A DNA stretch of 64,000 nt from Didymella arachidicola (taxonomy: Eukaryota > Ascomycota > Dothideomycetes > Pleosporales > Didymellaceae). The stretch is from contig CM049986.1 in NCBI GenBank assembly GCA_016630955.3, forward strand, positions 124,001-188,000. The letters run 5' to 3'. Below are positions 55,465 to 64,000 of this stretch, piece after piece. Position numbers and translations under genes: made by a program. How positions within the stretch are numbered: position 1 is the first letter of the stretch; each line of letters opens with the position of its first letter. The notes beneath the pieces were generated by a model. The model worked only from the letters and a program-made list of their open reading frames with translations, made no database searches and had not been told where the DNA came from.

Positions 55465-57335
55465 ATGGCCGCCCCAATGCGCAGGATACCGCGCCCGTCG
55501 CGGGCAATCGACGCCTCTGCCGCGTTCCAGTCTTCGATGCGTCAACGGACCACGGCGCCCTTCTGCACGCAGCGCGCCTTCTCCTCAACTCCTACGCCCG
55601 CGTTCCTCCTTCCCGCCGGCAAGCAGGACAAGAAGAAGCACCAGCAGTTCGTGCGACGATGGCAGAAGCGTCTCCTCGGCGAATCTGAGCCCATCGGCGC
55701 CCACGTCGATCCCTACGACCCGACTTCACCCGTCCGGATAGCGCCTGAGGACCAGGGCGAGGAGCTGGAGGTGCTCGAGGAGGATGCCGCGTTCAAGTTC
55801 CCCGCATACCAGAAGGCCGACAACGGGCGCAAGCTCAAGCACGTGGGTGGCGACGAGTGGCTGGCGCAGACCGAGGAGGGCGACATGGCGCGCGAGTTTG
55901 AGAAGTTGACGCTGAGGACGTATACGCCGCTGAGCCTGGATATGGCGGATCAGATTGAGGAGTGGACCGGGACGCCGTACACGCTGCGGGACGAGAATCT
56001 GCTGATGGCGCAGACGGTGCACCAGGTCACAGAAAGGCCGTACACCGAGCTCAAGTACGCACTAGCCTGATGTGATGCCGTGGGATGAAAGGCTAATGGA
56101 TACAGCTTCGGCGTCAACAAGCGCACCACCGACCCCATCAAGCTCCGCAAGGCATTCGGCCAGGCTGTCGCTGAGGTCTACACCCTCAAGCAGGCCGGCC
56201 TCGATCTCGACCTAAGCAAGCTGCCCAACCAGGGCGTGTACAAGCGCCCCAGCTGGGTCAAGGACATCAAGCTGTACAACACAGCCTCCGGCAAGCTTGC
56301 ACTGGCTTTCCCCAAGTACAGGAGCGCCGAGCAGTTCCTCAAGGTCATCCAGACGGTCCCTGAGTGGGACGCCTTCGAGCCTGAGACGCTAGAGGAGGAC
56401 GAGCTGCTTGTCGAAGATGTCGTTGCACCCGTTGTCCCCGAAGCAGTGTCCGTTATGGACCCTGCGACGCCCGAGTTCAAGCGCGCTGCCGTGGTCAAGC
56501 AGGATCCGGAGAAGACATTCGACTTCATGTCCAACCGTCCCGTTCCCCGTGCGAAGCCTGTCGAGACACCTGCCGAGACATCTGTCGAGACAGCCGCAGC
56601 GCCCGTCGTCGAGGAAGTTGTTCAGCTCGAAGAGAAGGTTCTGGTTGAGCCCACGCACGAGCCTTCTTCGCCCGCGCCCTCGCGCCACGCTGACATTGAG
56701 TCCCGCGCTCAGACCCTGACCGATGCCATCAAGGAGCTGCGCAAGGAAGCTCGATTGGACGCTGAGAACACGGCATCCCAGGTCAACGAGGTCATGTGGC
56801 GTCACGTGCCTCTGACCGACAACGCAGTCAAGTTCGCCGTAAGTGCCACACACATTTTTATAAAAACATACTAACAAGTCATCAGCTGTTCAAGCGTCTC
56901 CTTCAGCTCACCGGCTCTCGCATCTCCGATCCCCAGCTCTCCTCCGCCCGCACCCTTGGCGATCTCTACAGCTCGCTGCGTTCCACCGCCAAGCCCGCCC
57001 CGTCTTCCCTCTTCAGCAGCCTCCACACAGAAGGCCAGATCATCCGGGAGAAGGCAAAGACACAAATCCTGCCCTCTGATGTTTTGACCAAGAAGCGCGC
57101 CGACTTGGGTGATCTGCTGACCCTGGGTAATGTTGAGCTCAAGAAGCACAAGCCTACGAAGACGGAGAAGAGGACCAAGACTGGTATGGAGAAGGTTGTC
57201 CAGTACGCGCTGTGGGAGAGAGGGTTGAATTCCAAGGGCAGGGGGAGAAGAAAGAGCAACAGGGATGTGCCTGTTGGTACACCACTGACCAAGCGCAGCG
57301 CGAGATACTTGGTCGGGAAGACAACCAACGCATAG
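55465..57335 (+). CDS. Mitochondrial large-subunit ribosomal protein mL50 type
   Basis: Exons 55465-56054, 56106-56838, 56886-57335; 590 aa. The start MAAPMRRIPRPSRAIDASAA is Arg/Ala/Ser-rich, a mitochondrial presequence. The conserved core lies at about 60-290 (KKKHQQFVRRWQKRLLGESE, LRTYTPLSLDMADQIEEWTG, NFGVNKRTTDPIKLRKAFGQ, YKRPSWVKDIKLYNT). A long Glu/Pro/Val-rich linker follows, then a helical C-terminal part (KFALFKRLLQLTGSRISDP, ILPSDVLTKKRADLGDL). This fits Pfam Ribosomal_L50 (mL50, yeast Mrpl13), with a fungal-specific extension, but I rate the subunit name as moderate. Introns: 56055-56105 (GTACGC) and 56839-56885 (GTAAGT...CTAACAAGTCATCAG). The frame upstream of 55465 has no credible start. 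Confidence 0.75.
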
Positions 57336-57640
57336 AGACCCGGTATAAGCACCGTGCGCGTGGCGAGTACTTGTATAATATGTAGAATCCGCTGTATTGT
57401 ATTGCATAGCGGAAAGATCATACGGCACCACTGCTTGAGAATATTACATATCTTCGAGCCGCTGCCCGATAGCATCCCGGCATTCCTACACACGCACTCA
57501 ACACCAAACATCAACGCAAACAGGTATGCACCTACAAAAACCCGACACCCAACTCCACCACACTCGACCCGCAACCTACCAATCCCACCCCTCAACGCGT
57601 CACCACACCCTCCCCCTCCTCCCTCTACGCAAACAACCCC

Positions 57641-58204
57641 TTCAAATCCCCTCATCAAACAGAACCTCCGGCCTCAACCCACTCAACCTCCAGCCCCCCC
57701 TCCACCCTCTCATAAAAATGCCTCATAACCCCATACCCCGTCGCAACCGCCACCACTCTCCTCCCGCTTCCCTCCCTACCCCCCCGCCTCTCACTACTAA
57801 ACCTTACATGGTGCGCTCGAATCTGGAATGTCCCTATAATCGCATCCGCACCCGTGCGCGCAAACGTCGGCGCGCCGAGGAGGTGCTGCGTTGCTACGAG
57901 CGGGTGTCCGAGTGTCGAGGGCGAGGACATCATGGATATGTATTCCGAGGCGGGTAGGGTGGGGAAGAGGTGCGACGGGCCCATGACGGAGGTGTAGTCT
58001 ATGCGGACGGTGGGGGTTGTGAGGTTTGAGAGGAGGGGCCAGTTCTAGGGGAGGGTAGTGGGGAGGGTGCGAGGGAAGGGTGCGAGGGAAGGGGGTGGGG
58101 ACCTTTGTGTCGTAGCTGGTTGCCCATTGTTGGGAGATGTGGGTGCATGCTTGGTGTTCTGGGGGTGCTAGTGTGGGGGGTTGTTGAGGGGTGTGGTGGA
58201 GGAC
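57641..58204 (-). pseudogene. Scytalone dehydratase-like gene, frameshifted and lacking a visible start
   Basis: Exon A 58204-58103 and exon B from 58044 (intron 58102-58045) read as one protein: HQACTHISQQWATSYDTKNW, TPTVRIDYTSVMG, HPLVATQHLLGAP, FQIRAHHVRF, GVMRHFYERVEGG. These align with scytalone dehydratase, including the known active-site Tyr/Asp (SYD), Tyr (RIDY) and two His (TQH, AHH). After VEGG the frame runs out at 57655; the conserved ending WRLSGLRPEVLFDEGI is in another frame and stops at 57643, so a G7 run (C7 at 57694-57700) carries one base too many. Exon A begins at an acceptor (TTCTCAG) and no upstream ATG could be joined; the CACCATGG at 58241 meets TAA after one codon. 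Family enzymes dehydrate scytalone in DHN-melanin synthesis; this may be a diverged paralogue, a pseudogene or a sequencing error. Confidence 0.65.
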
Positions 58205-59006
58205 CTGAGAAGGTTATGGTGGTTGGGGATGGTTAGGCCATGGTGGGTGTGGGTGGGGATTGGACGAAGACGAGGATGAGTTTGATCAGGCTGTTACAAC
58301 AACAAGTAAAGTTTAGGCCTTTTTCGAGGACTTGGATGGTCAGCAGGCTTCTTGTATCTTTGCCTGATCGTTCACAGCATAGTACGAGGCTGCTTGGGTT
58401 AATGTCTGGGGTACTCCATATTCCGAATACGGACTTCATCATGCTCGGTCTCGCGCTTTGAGGATACCGAGTGTCCGCTATTCACATTACAAAGCCCTTA
58501 CTGATGACTGGTGCCAGGAGCGTTGAGATGTGAAGCTAGATGGATGATCCGTCTCCTCCTGAATAGGACAAGATCCAGCGCAGGTTGATGTGGACGGATA
58601 TGGCAGGCTTGCTGACACACGGCTTATGTAGACTTGTCTCGGATATCTGATGTGCAGAGTCCAAAATCACCGGCTGTAAGGTGTTGCGTCCTAATGATGG
58701 GGCTGGAGGTCAATCGAGTTGTGTTCTGGTCGAGCTAGCTTCGGAACAAGCGCAATGACGGGCCTCGAGTTCTTCACAGGGCCCGAGAATCTCCACATCG
58801 CAGGCAAAGTCACCAATGCGTGGGAAATATGACAATGCGCGCGCAAACTGCGATCACGATGAGTGTACATGGAAAGTGCGTCTCGTCGAGATTTATTGTG
58901 GGTTTCCTTACCCATTGACAAACGCCTTCCTGCAGGACGAGGGGCATGCGAATCACATCGCTCCCGTCAGCAACGCTCACACTGAACAACATCCATTGCA
59001 GTCTCG
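58205..59006. other. Intergenic, about 800 bp
   Basis: Lies between the scytalone dehydratase-like gene and the HET gene, in divergent arrangement. It may contain the missing first exon of the former; none was identified. No other gene seen. Confidence 0.5.
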
Positions 59007-61079
59007 ATGAACGAACACAGCCCAGCCGAAATGATTTGCGGTATCTGCAATAACTTTCAAGGCAAATGGCCGATCAAGTCTCGTACAGAGCAGCCTGCCA
59101 CTGGTGGGCAGCGACACCACAACGCCGAATCCATCTGGCAGGAACTGGAGACCTCGGGAAAATCATGCTACCGCTGCGATATCCTACTGAGAGGTTGTCG
59201 CGGGTGCTTCAAGCATCATGTTGTGGACGAAGCTCGAGTACGCCAGATGAAGCTACGCTTCTTCTACCCCTACACGCTGGACGATGTCGAAACCGAATCG
59301 AGTGTCAAGTCCATCCAAGTCAGCTTGGAAGATGGGCATCAGATGGAAATTGAGATGTTCGCCACCTACGACGAAGCGTGCTTTGTCCCGAAATCGTGGG
59401 ATTATCTTCACACGTCCTCTAGAGTTGTACCGAAGTCAGACTCCGAAGCTGCTCTTTCCGTCATCCAGAAATGGCTCACAGAGTGCGTCGATGAGCACAG
59501 CGTTGATTCCTTGTGCAAATCGCCTTCCTTGCTGAGGCTGCCGACTCGTGTAGTGGATGTCGGCTACGACGAGGAATCTGTGAAGCTAATCGACTCGCAA
59601 GGCGAGAAGGAGAATTACATCTGCCTTAGCCACTGCTGGGGCCTGGCGCAGATCGTCACTACTACAAAGAAGACTATCGAGGAGCGAAAGCGTGGTATAC
59701 CTTGGAGCTTGCTATCGAGAACGTTCCAAGACGCTATCTCCATGACCCGGAAGCTTGGGTTTCGCTACATCTGGATCGACTCATTGTGCATTGTGCAAGA
59801 TGATGCTCTAGATTGGGAAGAGGAATCTGCACAGATGGCCTCTGTGTACAGTAACGGGTACTTGACCCTAGCAGGCACGAGGTCAGCAAATGGCAACGGA
59901 GGCCTGTTCTCGACAAAGCATGATGTAGAGGTATCCGGGATGACTCCCGATGGGGATCTATACTGCATCTACTTTCGCGAGCGGATTGATCATCACATCG
60001 AGATGATCCCAGATTCGACTATTGAGCACTATCCGCTTCTGACAAGAGCCTGGGTCTATCAAGAACGCATGCTATCCACTCGCGTCGTTCACTTTGGTCA
60101 CTTCGAGCTGTTTTTCGAGTGTCGTTCCTCCATACAGTGCGAGTGCGGGTACATTAGCTACGAAGAAGACGATTCAGGTATCGAGAAGTCGCTCGTTAAG
60201 ATCGAGTTCGCGGATGCGCTCTCCCAGCTCAGTCTTCTAGCAATAGGAGAAGTTGATGTCAATACTACTTACTATGCCGCACGCATGTGGCGCACAGTTG
60301 TCTCTTCATACAGTGCATTGTCCTTGACTAAGTCAACCGATCGACTGCCCGCGCTTGGAGGTCTGGCCAAACAGACGGCTGCGGCAAGACAAACAACGTA
60401 CTATGCCGGACTGTGGAAGGACACGCTTAACGATGACCTTCTTTGGGCGACTTACCACGAAGCACGGAACGTCGCAGCAGCGCCGAGGCCAAGTCCAAAA
60501 ACAGCCCCTACATGGTCGTGGGCAAGCGCAGCAGGATACGTCGACTACAACGATACGATCATCTTCTCCAGCTTTGACGAGGGATCTGAGCATGCTCAAG
60601 AGCCGCATCAACATTTCGCAGCAATCGAGCAGTGCAAAGCTTTGCCTTCCGGTGTCGATGAGTTTGGGGCGATTGCAGAAGGCTTGCTCACTATCCGTGG
60701 TCTGCTCGTTGCTGGGTCAATTGAGTACGGTACCATGGAGCATGCTGTGGGCAGACTCGCCCCTGGTCCATCACAAACCTTCAAAGCCTACCTCCTCTGC
60801 CTTCCATCTGGCAAATGGCCTATCAGACCGGACTATCTGTTCGAGACCGAAGGATCGGACTCTGTACCACCAACCACTGAAATCTACTGCCTTCGCATGA
60901 GTCGTTTGCATGTTGGACCGTGGCAGAAGCTCATGTCATTGGTATTGAGGAAGTCTCCAGCGCGACATGACTGCTACGAACGCATTGGGATGTTAGAAGT
61001 GAAGAGTAGGACAGAGGACGTCGATGTAGTAGGCACACTCTTCGAAGGTGCAGTGGCACGCACGATCACCATCGTGTAG
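59007..61079 (+). CDS. Heterokaryon incompatibility (HET) domain protein
   Basis: Single-exon frame, 690 aa, ATG at 59007. The N-terminus has two Cys pairs (CGICNNF and CYRCDILLRGCRGC) seen in many HET proteins. The HET domain (Pfam PF06985) spans about 200-350: YICLSHCWG near 202, RTFQDAISMTRKLGFRYIWI and DSLCIVQDDALDWEEESAQM near 240-275, SVYSNGYLTLAGTRSANGNG, and RAWVYQERMLSTRVVHF near 347. The C-terminal part contains YCGL-like and TWSWASAAGYVDY motifs that commonly close the module. HET proteins trigger cell death on fusion of unlike strains, or act in innate-type responses; the partner is not known. No TIR or NACHT domain is present. Confidence 0.92.
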   Translation: MNEHSPAEMICGICNNFQGKWPIKSRTEQPATGGQRHHNAESIWQELETSGKSCYRCDILLRGCRGCFKHHVVDEARVRQMKLRFFYPYTLDDVETESSVKSIQVSLEDGHQMEIEMFATYDEACFVPKSWDYLHTSSRVVPKSDSEAALSVIQKWLTECVDEHSVDSLCKSPSLLRLPTRVVDVGYDEESVKLIDSQGEKENYICLSHCWGLAQIVTTTKKTIEERKRGIPWSLLSRTFQDAISMTRKLGFRYIWIDSLCIVQDDALDWEEESAQMASVYSNGYLTLAGTRSANGNGGLFSTKHDVEVSGMTPDGDLYCIYFRERIDHHIEMIPDSTIEHYPLLTRAWVYQERMLSTRVVHFGHFELFFECRSSIQCECGYISYEEDDSGIEKSLVKIEFADALSQLSLLAIGEVDVNTTYYAARMWRTVVSSYSALSLTKSTDRLPALGGLAKQTAAARQTTYYAGLWKDTLNDDLLWATYHEARNVAAAPRPSPKTAPTWSWASAAGYVDYNDTIIFSSFDEGSEHAQEPHQHFAAIEQCKALPSGVDEFGAIAEGLLTIRGLLVAGSIEYGTMEHAVGRLAPGPSQTFKAYLLCLPSGKWPIRPDYLFETEGSDSVPPTTEIYCLRMSRLHVGPWQKLMSLVLRKSPARHDCYERIGMLEVKSRTEDVDVVGTLFEGAVARTITIV

Positions 61080-61262
61080 CAGCCGAAGCGGACAAAGCAT
61101 ACAAGATCTAATGATCCTATCGGAAACAGCGCATAAACAGTATGAGGCTGGTGAAGAAGGAACTTGATCCGCTGATATGAATTATCGTTGTGCTAGTGTG
61201 TGGCTGCAGCTGCTTGCAATCGGTGAGATCTGACAGGCAGAGCGGGGTCACTGCCTAAATGT

Positions 61263-62925
61263 ATGACATCGACAAGATTCGAATTCGCAAGCACCACGAC
61301 ATTCTTGACCCATTCAACGCATACGATGCTGTTCTCTGTAATTTCAAGCCCGCTGTCAGTTGTCGAAGCCTTTGGCACCTTCGTTTCCGTCTACCTCACC
61401 TACGGCGTTCTCCTCGCCCTGTATCGGGTCTACTTGCACCCTTTGTCCAAGTACCCAGGTCCAAAACTCGCAGCAGCAACGATATGGTACGAGTTCTATT
61501 TCGATGTCATCAAGCGCGGGCGCTTTGCCTGGGAGATAAAACGGATGCACGAAATCTATGGACCTGTTGTTCGTGTTACGCCTGACGAATTGCACGTCTC
61601 CGAGCCGGCGTTCTATGATGAGCTGTACGCAGGCAACACAAAGAATAGAGATAAATACACACGAGCTTACAACCTGCCATTGGTCAAAGGCTCGTCATGG
61701 ACAACGATCGAGGACTCATTACACCGCAAAAGACGAGCTGCAGTCGCACCTTACTTCATGTTGACTGCGATTCGGCAGTTCGATCCTGTGATCCGCGCAA
61801 AGTTAGAACTGCTCAGCCAGAAGTTCGACAAGTGTCGGCAATCGGGCGAGATTGTTTGTTTGGACGAAGCTTTCACCGCAGCAATGACGGACATTGGCTC
61901 TCACTATGCATTTGGCGTGAGCCATGCATTTCTCGAGGGCGATGGGTTCGCTCCAGAATGGTACGCCTTGCTCAAGGGTGCTAGTGAGCAGACGACCTTG
62001 ACCAAACAATTTCCTGGGCTGGTGCAGTTCGGAAGATTGTTACCGACGTCCTGGCTTCTCAAGCTGAAGCCTCAGATGGCACAGGCCGTTTCCTTCGCCG
62101 AGGTCTGTAGCTCTTCGAAACCGAGGTGGATCTACTAACGCAAAACAGGATGTAAAGAACAGCCTCGAAAATGCCCTTTCGGATGATAAGAAGAAGAGTG
62201 ATACTGGTAACGTCTACCCGACCGTTTTCCACGAATTGTTGGACAGCGACCTCCCTGCAGTTGAAAGAACGCACCAACGTCTTCTCGCTGAAGGGGTCTC
62301 CGTCATGATGGCCGGTACTACGACGATCGCGCACTACCTCAGAACAACATCTTATCACATCCTTGCGAGCCCATCTATACTTGCACGGCTGCAGGCAGAG
62401 CTCAGGACAATCATGCCTGACCCACATGTCCTACCACCATTCAAGGACCTAAACCAACTCCCGTTTCTTGAAGCAGTCATCAACGAAGGCTTTCGCCTCA
62501 GCCACGGCATCATCACGAGATTGACCCGTGTAGCCCCAACAGAAGACCTACACGTCCCAAACACCAACATAACCATCTCTGCTGGCACACCGGTCGGTAT
62601 GTCATCCTGGCTTGTTCACACGAACGCCAAGCTCTTCCCTTCACCAGACGAATTTCAGCCTGAGCGCTGGCTCGACCCTGGTGCAGAGGGTCTCAAGAAA
62701 TATCTTGTGAACTTCTCGAAGGGGAGTCGAATTTGTTTGGGCAAGGATCTTGCAAGGGCGGAGATCGTGTATTCACTGGCGCTGCTGATAAGACGATGGA
62801 CCGGGGAAGAGGGATTGGGTATGCAACTGTACGAGACGGAGCGAAAAGATGTGGAAATCGAGAGGGACTTCTTTAATCCGTACTCGGACTTTGGGAGTAA
62901 AGGTGTGAGGGTGGTGTTCAAGTGA
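61263..62925 (+). CDS. Cytochrome P450 monooxygenase
   Basis: Exon 1 61263-62102, intron 62103-62148 (GTCTGT...CTACTAACGCAAAACAG), exon 2 62149-62925; 538 aa from the first ATG, or 517 from ATG 61326, which is more natural because the membrane anchor (VEAFGTFVSVYLTYGVLLAL) then lies at the N-terminus. Fungal P450 features: YLHPLSKYPGPKLAAAT, YGPVVRVTPDELHVS, I-helix VMMAGTTTIAHYL, ExxR in NEGFR, PERW (FQPERWLDPG), and heme loop FSKGSRICLGKDLA with the ligand Cys about 476. The layout resembles the CYP58/trichodiene-oxygenase-like group, common in secondary metabolism, but substrate cannot be inferred. The gene is tail-to-tail with a short-chain reductase gene. Confidence 0.9.
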
Positions 62926-63093
62926 GGCGGATCAAACTTGGATCTAATGCAAAGAAAGTAGGGGCTGGGTATGCTGGGGTCCAAGATTCTCTCTTCTACA
63001 TGCTCGCAGTCTCAAGAAGGGTTCATGAAGCACTCTTTGGCATTTATCCAGTCCTCTTCCCAATGCCAACATGATTCGACCCTGGCGTACTTG

Positions 63094-63964
63094 TCAGTTC
63101 TGCTCTTCGATAGCAACACATCGACTACTCACATATACAAACCACGGCATAATTGGAACGACCCATCTCGCCAATGCCACGTTACCGCCCTTCCACACTT
63201 TGCCAGTTGTGCCCGAGACTACAGCAGCAACCACCTCGTTTGCGAATTTCGTAGTGTCCATGTCGGCGAACTTCTCAATCTTCGAGATCTCCTTTTCGAT
63301 CGATTTGTATCGAGAGGTTGGAGGGAGCTCAGCAGGCGGCGGACCACTGACGCCAGAAGACATGTGGGAAGTCACATTACCAGCGACCAGGGTGATGACT
63401 CGGACGTTTAATGGTGCGAGCTCATAACGTAGTATTTCTGAGAGCATGTTAATGGCTGCTTTGGAGGCGTTGTACTGGCTTGGTTCTTGTCAGATCTTTA
63501 GCCTCCCGTGTGCACATTCTTTGCTGACTTTGGAAGGGAACGTTGACTTCACTGGCGACAGAACCAATGTTGACCACACAGCCCTTCGCCTTGATCAGCA
63601 TGCCGCTGAAGGTCTGCACCGTGCGCAAGGCGCCCCAGTAGTTGACTTTGAACAGATTTTTCGCGGCGTCGATGTCCACGTCTAGTGCTGGCATGATGTA
63701 CTGTTGGCCAGCGTTGTTGACAAGTACGTCTAAGCTGCCACCCGTGCGGTCTTTGACTTCAGCAACGACAGCAGCAATCGACTTCAAGTCGACAACGTCA
63801 AGCTCAAAGAGATGCACGTTCGGGATTGAGTCGAGTTCTGCCATCTTCTTGACGGATCGCGCGGTTGCAAAGACAATGTAGCCGCGCCGTTGGAAGGACA
63901 GAACGAGCGCAGCGCCAATGCCACCAGCGCTGCAGCCAGTAATGAGGACGGTTTTGGTTGTCAT
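63094..63964 (-). CDS. Short-chain dehydrogenase/reductase (Ayr1-like)
   Basis: Exon 1 63964-63525 from an ATG, exon 2 63478-63094; 274 aa with the intron as proposed. NAD(P)-binding motif TGCSAGGIG at 9-17, LDVVD, NNAG near 88, a serine in GSVAS near 139, and the active-site YNASK at the start of exon 2, then NVRVITLVAGNV. The order fits classical SDRs of the 1-acyl-dihydroxyacetone-phosphate reductase (Ayr1) type. No ordinary GT-AG intron restores QYNASK without extra residues: a GC-AG intron 63524-63479 gives FQSHQYNASK, a 37-nt GT-AG intron gives FQSQQRIQYNASK. The first is preferred. It may work with the neighbouring P450, but only adjacency supports this. Confidence 0.85.
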
Positions 63965-64000
63965 GATGATTTTGAGGAGATGAACCTAGTAGAAGCGACT

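Noticed and set aside
57354..57957. Proline/threonine-rich plus-strand frames
   Set aside because: They are antisense to the scytalone dehydratase-like gene and its flank and consist of low-complexity pyrimidine-rich sequence.
1..64000. CRISPR arrays, operons, bacterial ribosome-binding sites
   Set aside because: None present; introns and gene structure are fungal.

Overview
The window is nuclear DNA of a filamentous ascomycete. Genes carry short introns of about 40-60 nt with GT...CTNAC...AG signals. There is a quinate repressor/activator pair, a HET-domain gene, many Zn2Cys6 and SET-type regulators, a Fot1/pogo transposon, and TAG/TAA stops that look like C-to-T change at CpA, the signature of repeat-induced point mutation (RIP). 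The gene content fits a dothideomycete, probably Pleosporales; that placement is an inference and no species is claimed.

Left part (1-21.3 kb): the N-terminal part of a disordered protein running off the left edge; the divergent pair qutR/qutA with no quinate catabolic enzyme gene beside it; a secreted two-domain fasciclin protein; an intact-looking pogo-type element (10765-12619, TA duplication, 54-bp inverted repeats) whose transposase frame holds one TAG; an F-box-like protein; and a seven-exon Zn2Cys6 regulator. From 21.3 to 26.8 kb the DNA is gene-poor, with only broken coding-like pieces.

Middle (26.8-52.4 kb): a dense housekeeping block with Prp4-type kinase, two hypotheticals, an L-type cyclin-like protein, tRNA-Phe with a 12-nt intron, a two-TM protein, a Zrg17-type zinc transporter, an RBR ubiquitin ligase, a small mitochondrial protein, an Ish1/Msc1 stress protein, a SET protein tail-to-tail with TFIIIC subunit Tfc6/Sfc6, a disordered hypothetical and Arp6. 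Downstream of Tfc6 is a tRNA-His-like gene (47817-47969) whose D-arm forms only if a 49-nt GT-AG segment resembling a spliceosomal intron is removed, in addition to a conventional anticodon-loop intron. This is the most unusual signal found.

Right part (52.4-64 kb): a helicase pseudogene with RIP-like stops, mitochondrial ribosomal protein mL50, a scytalone dehydratase-like gene with a frameshift in a G7 run, then a HET protein, a cytochrome P450 and a short-chain reductase, which may begin an accessory or secondary-metabolism region beyond the right edge.

Gene models were spliced by eye from reading frame and splice signals. No alignment or RNA evidence was available.
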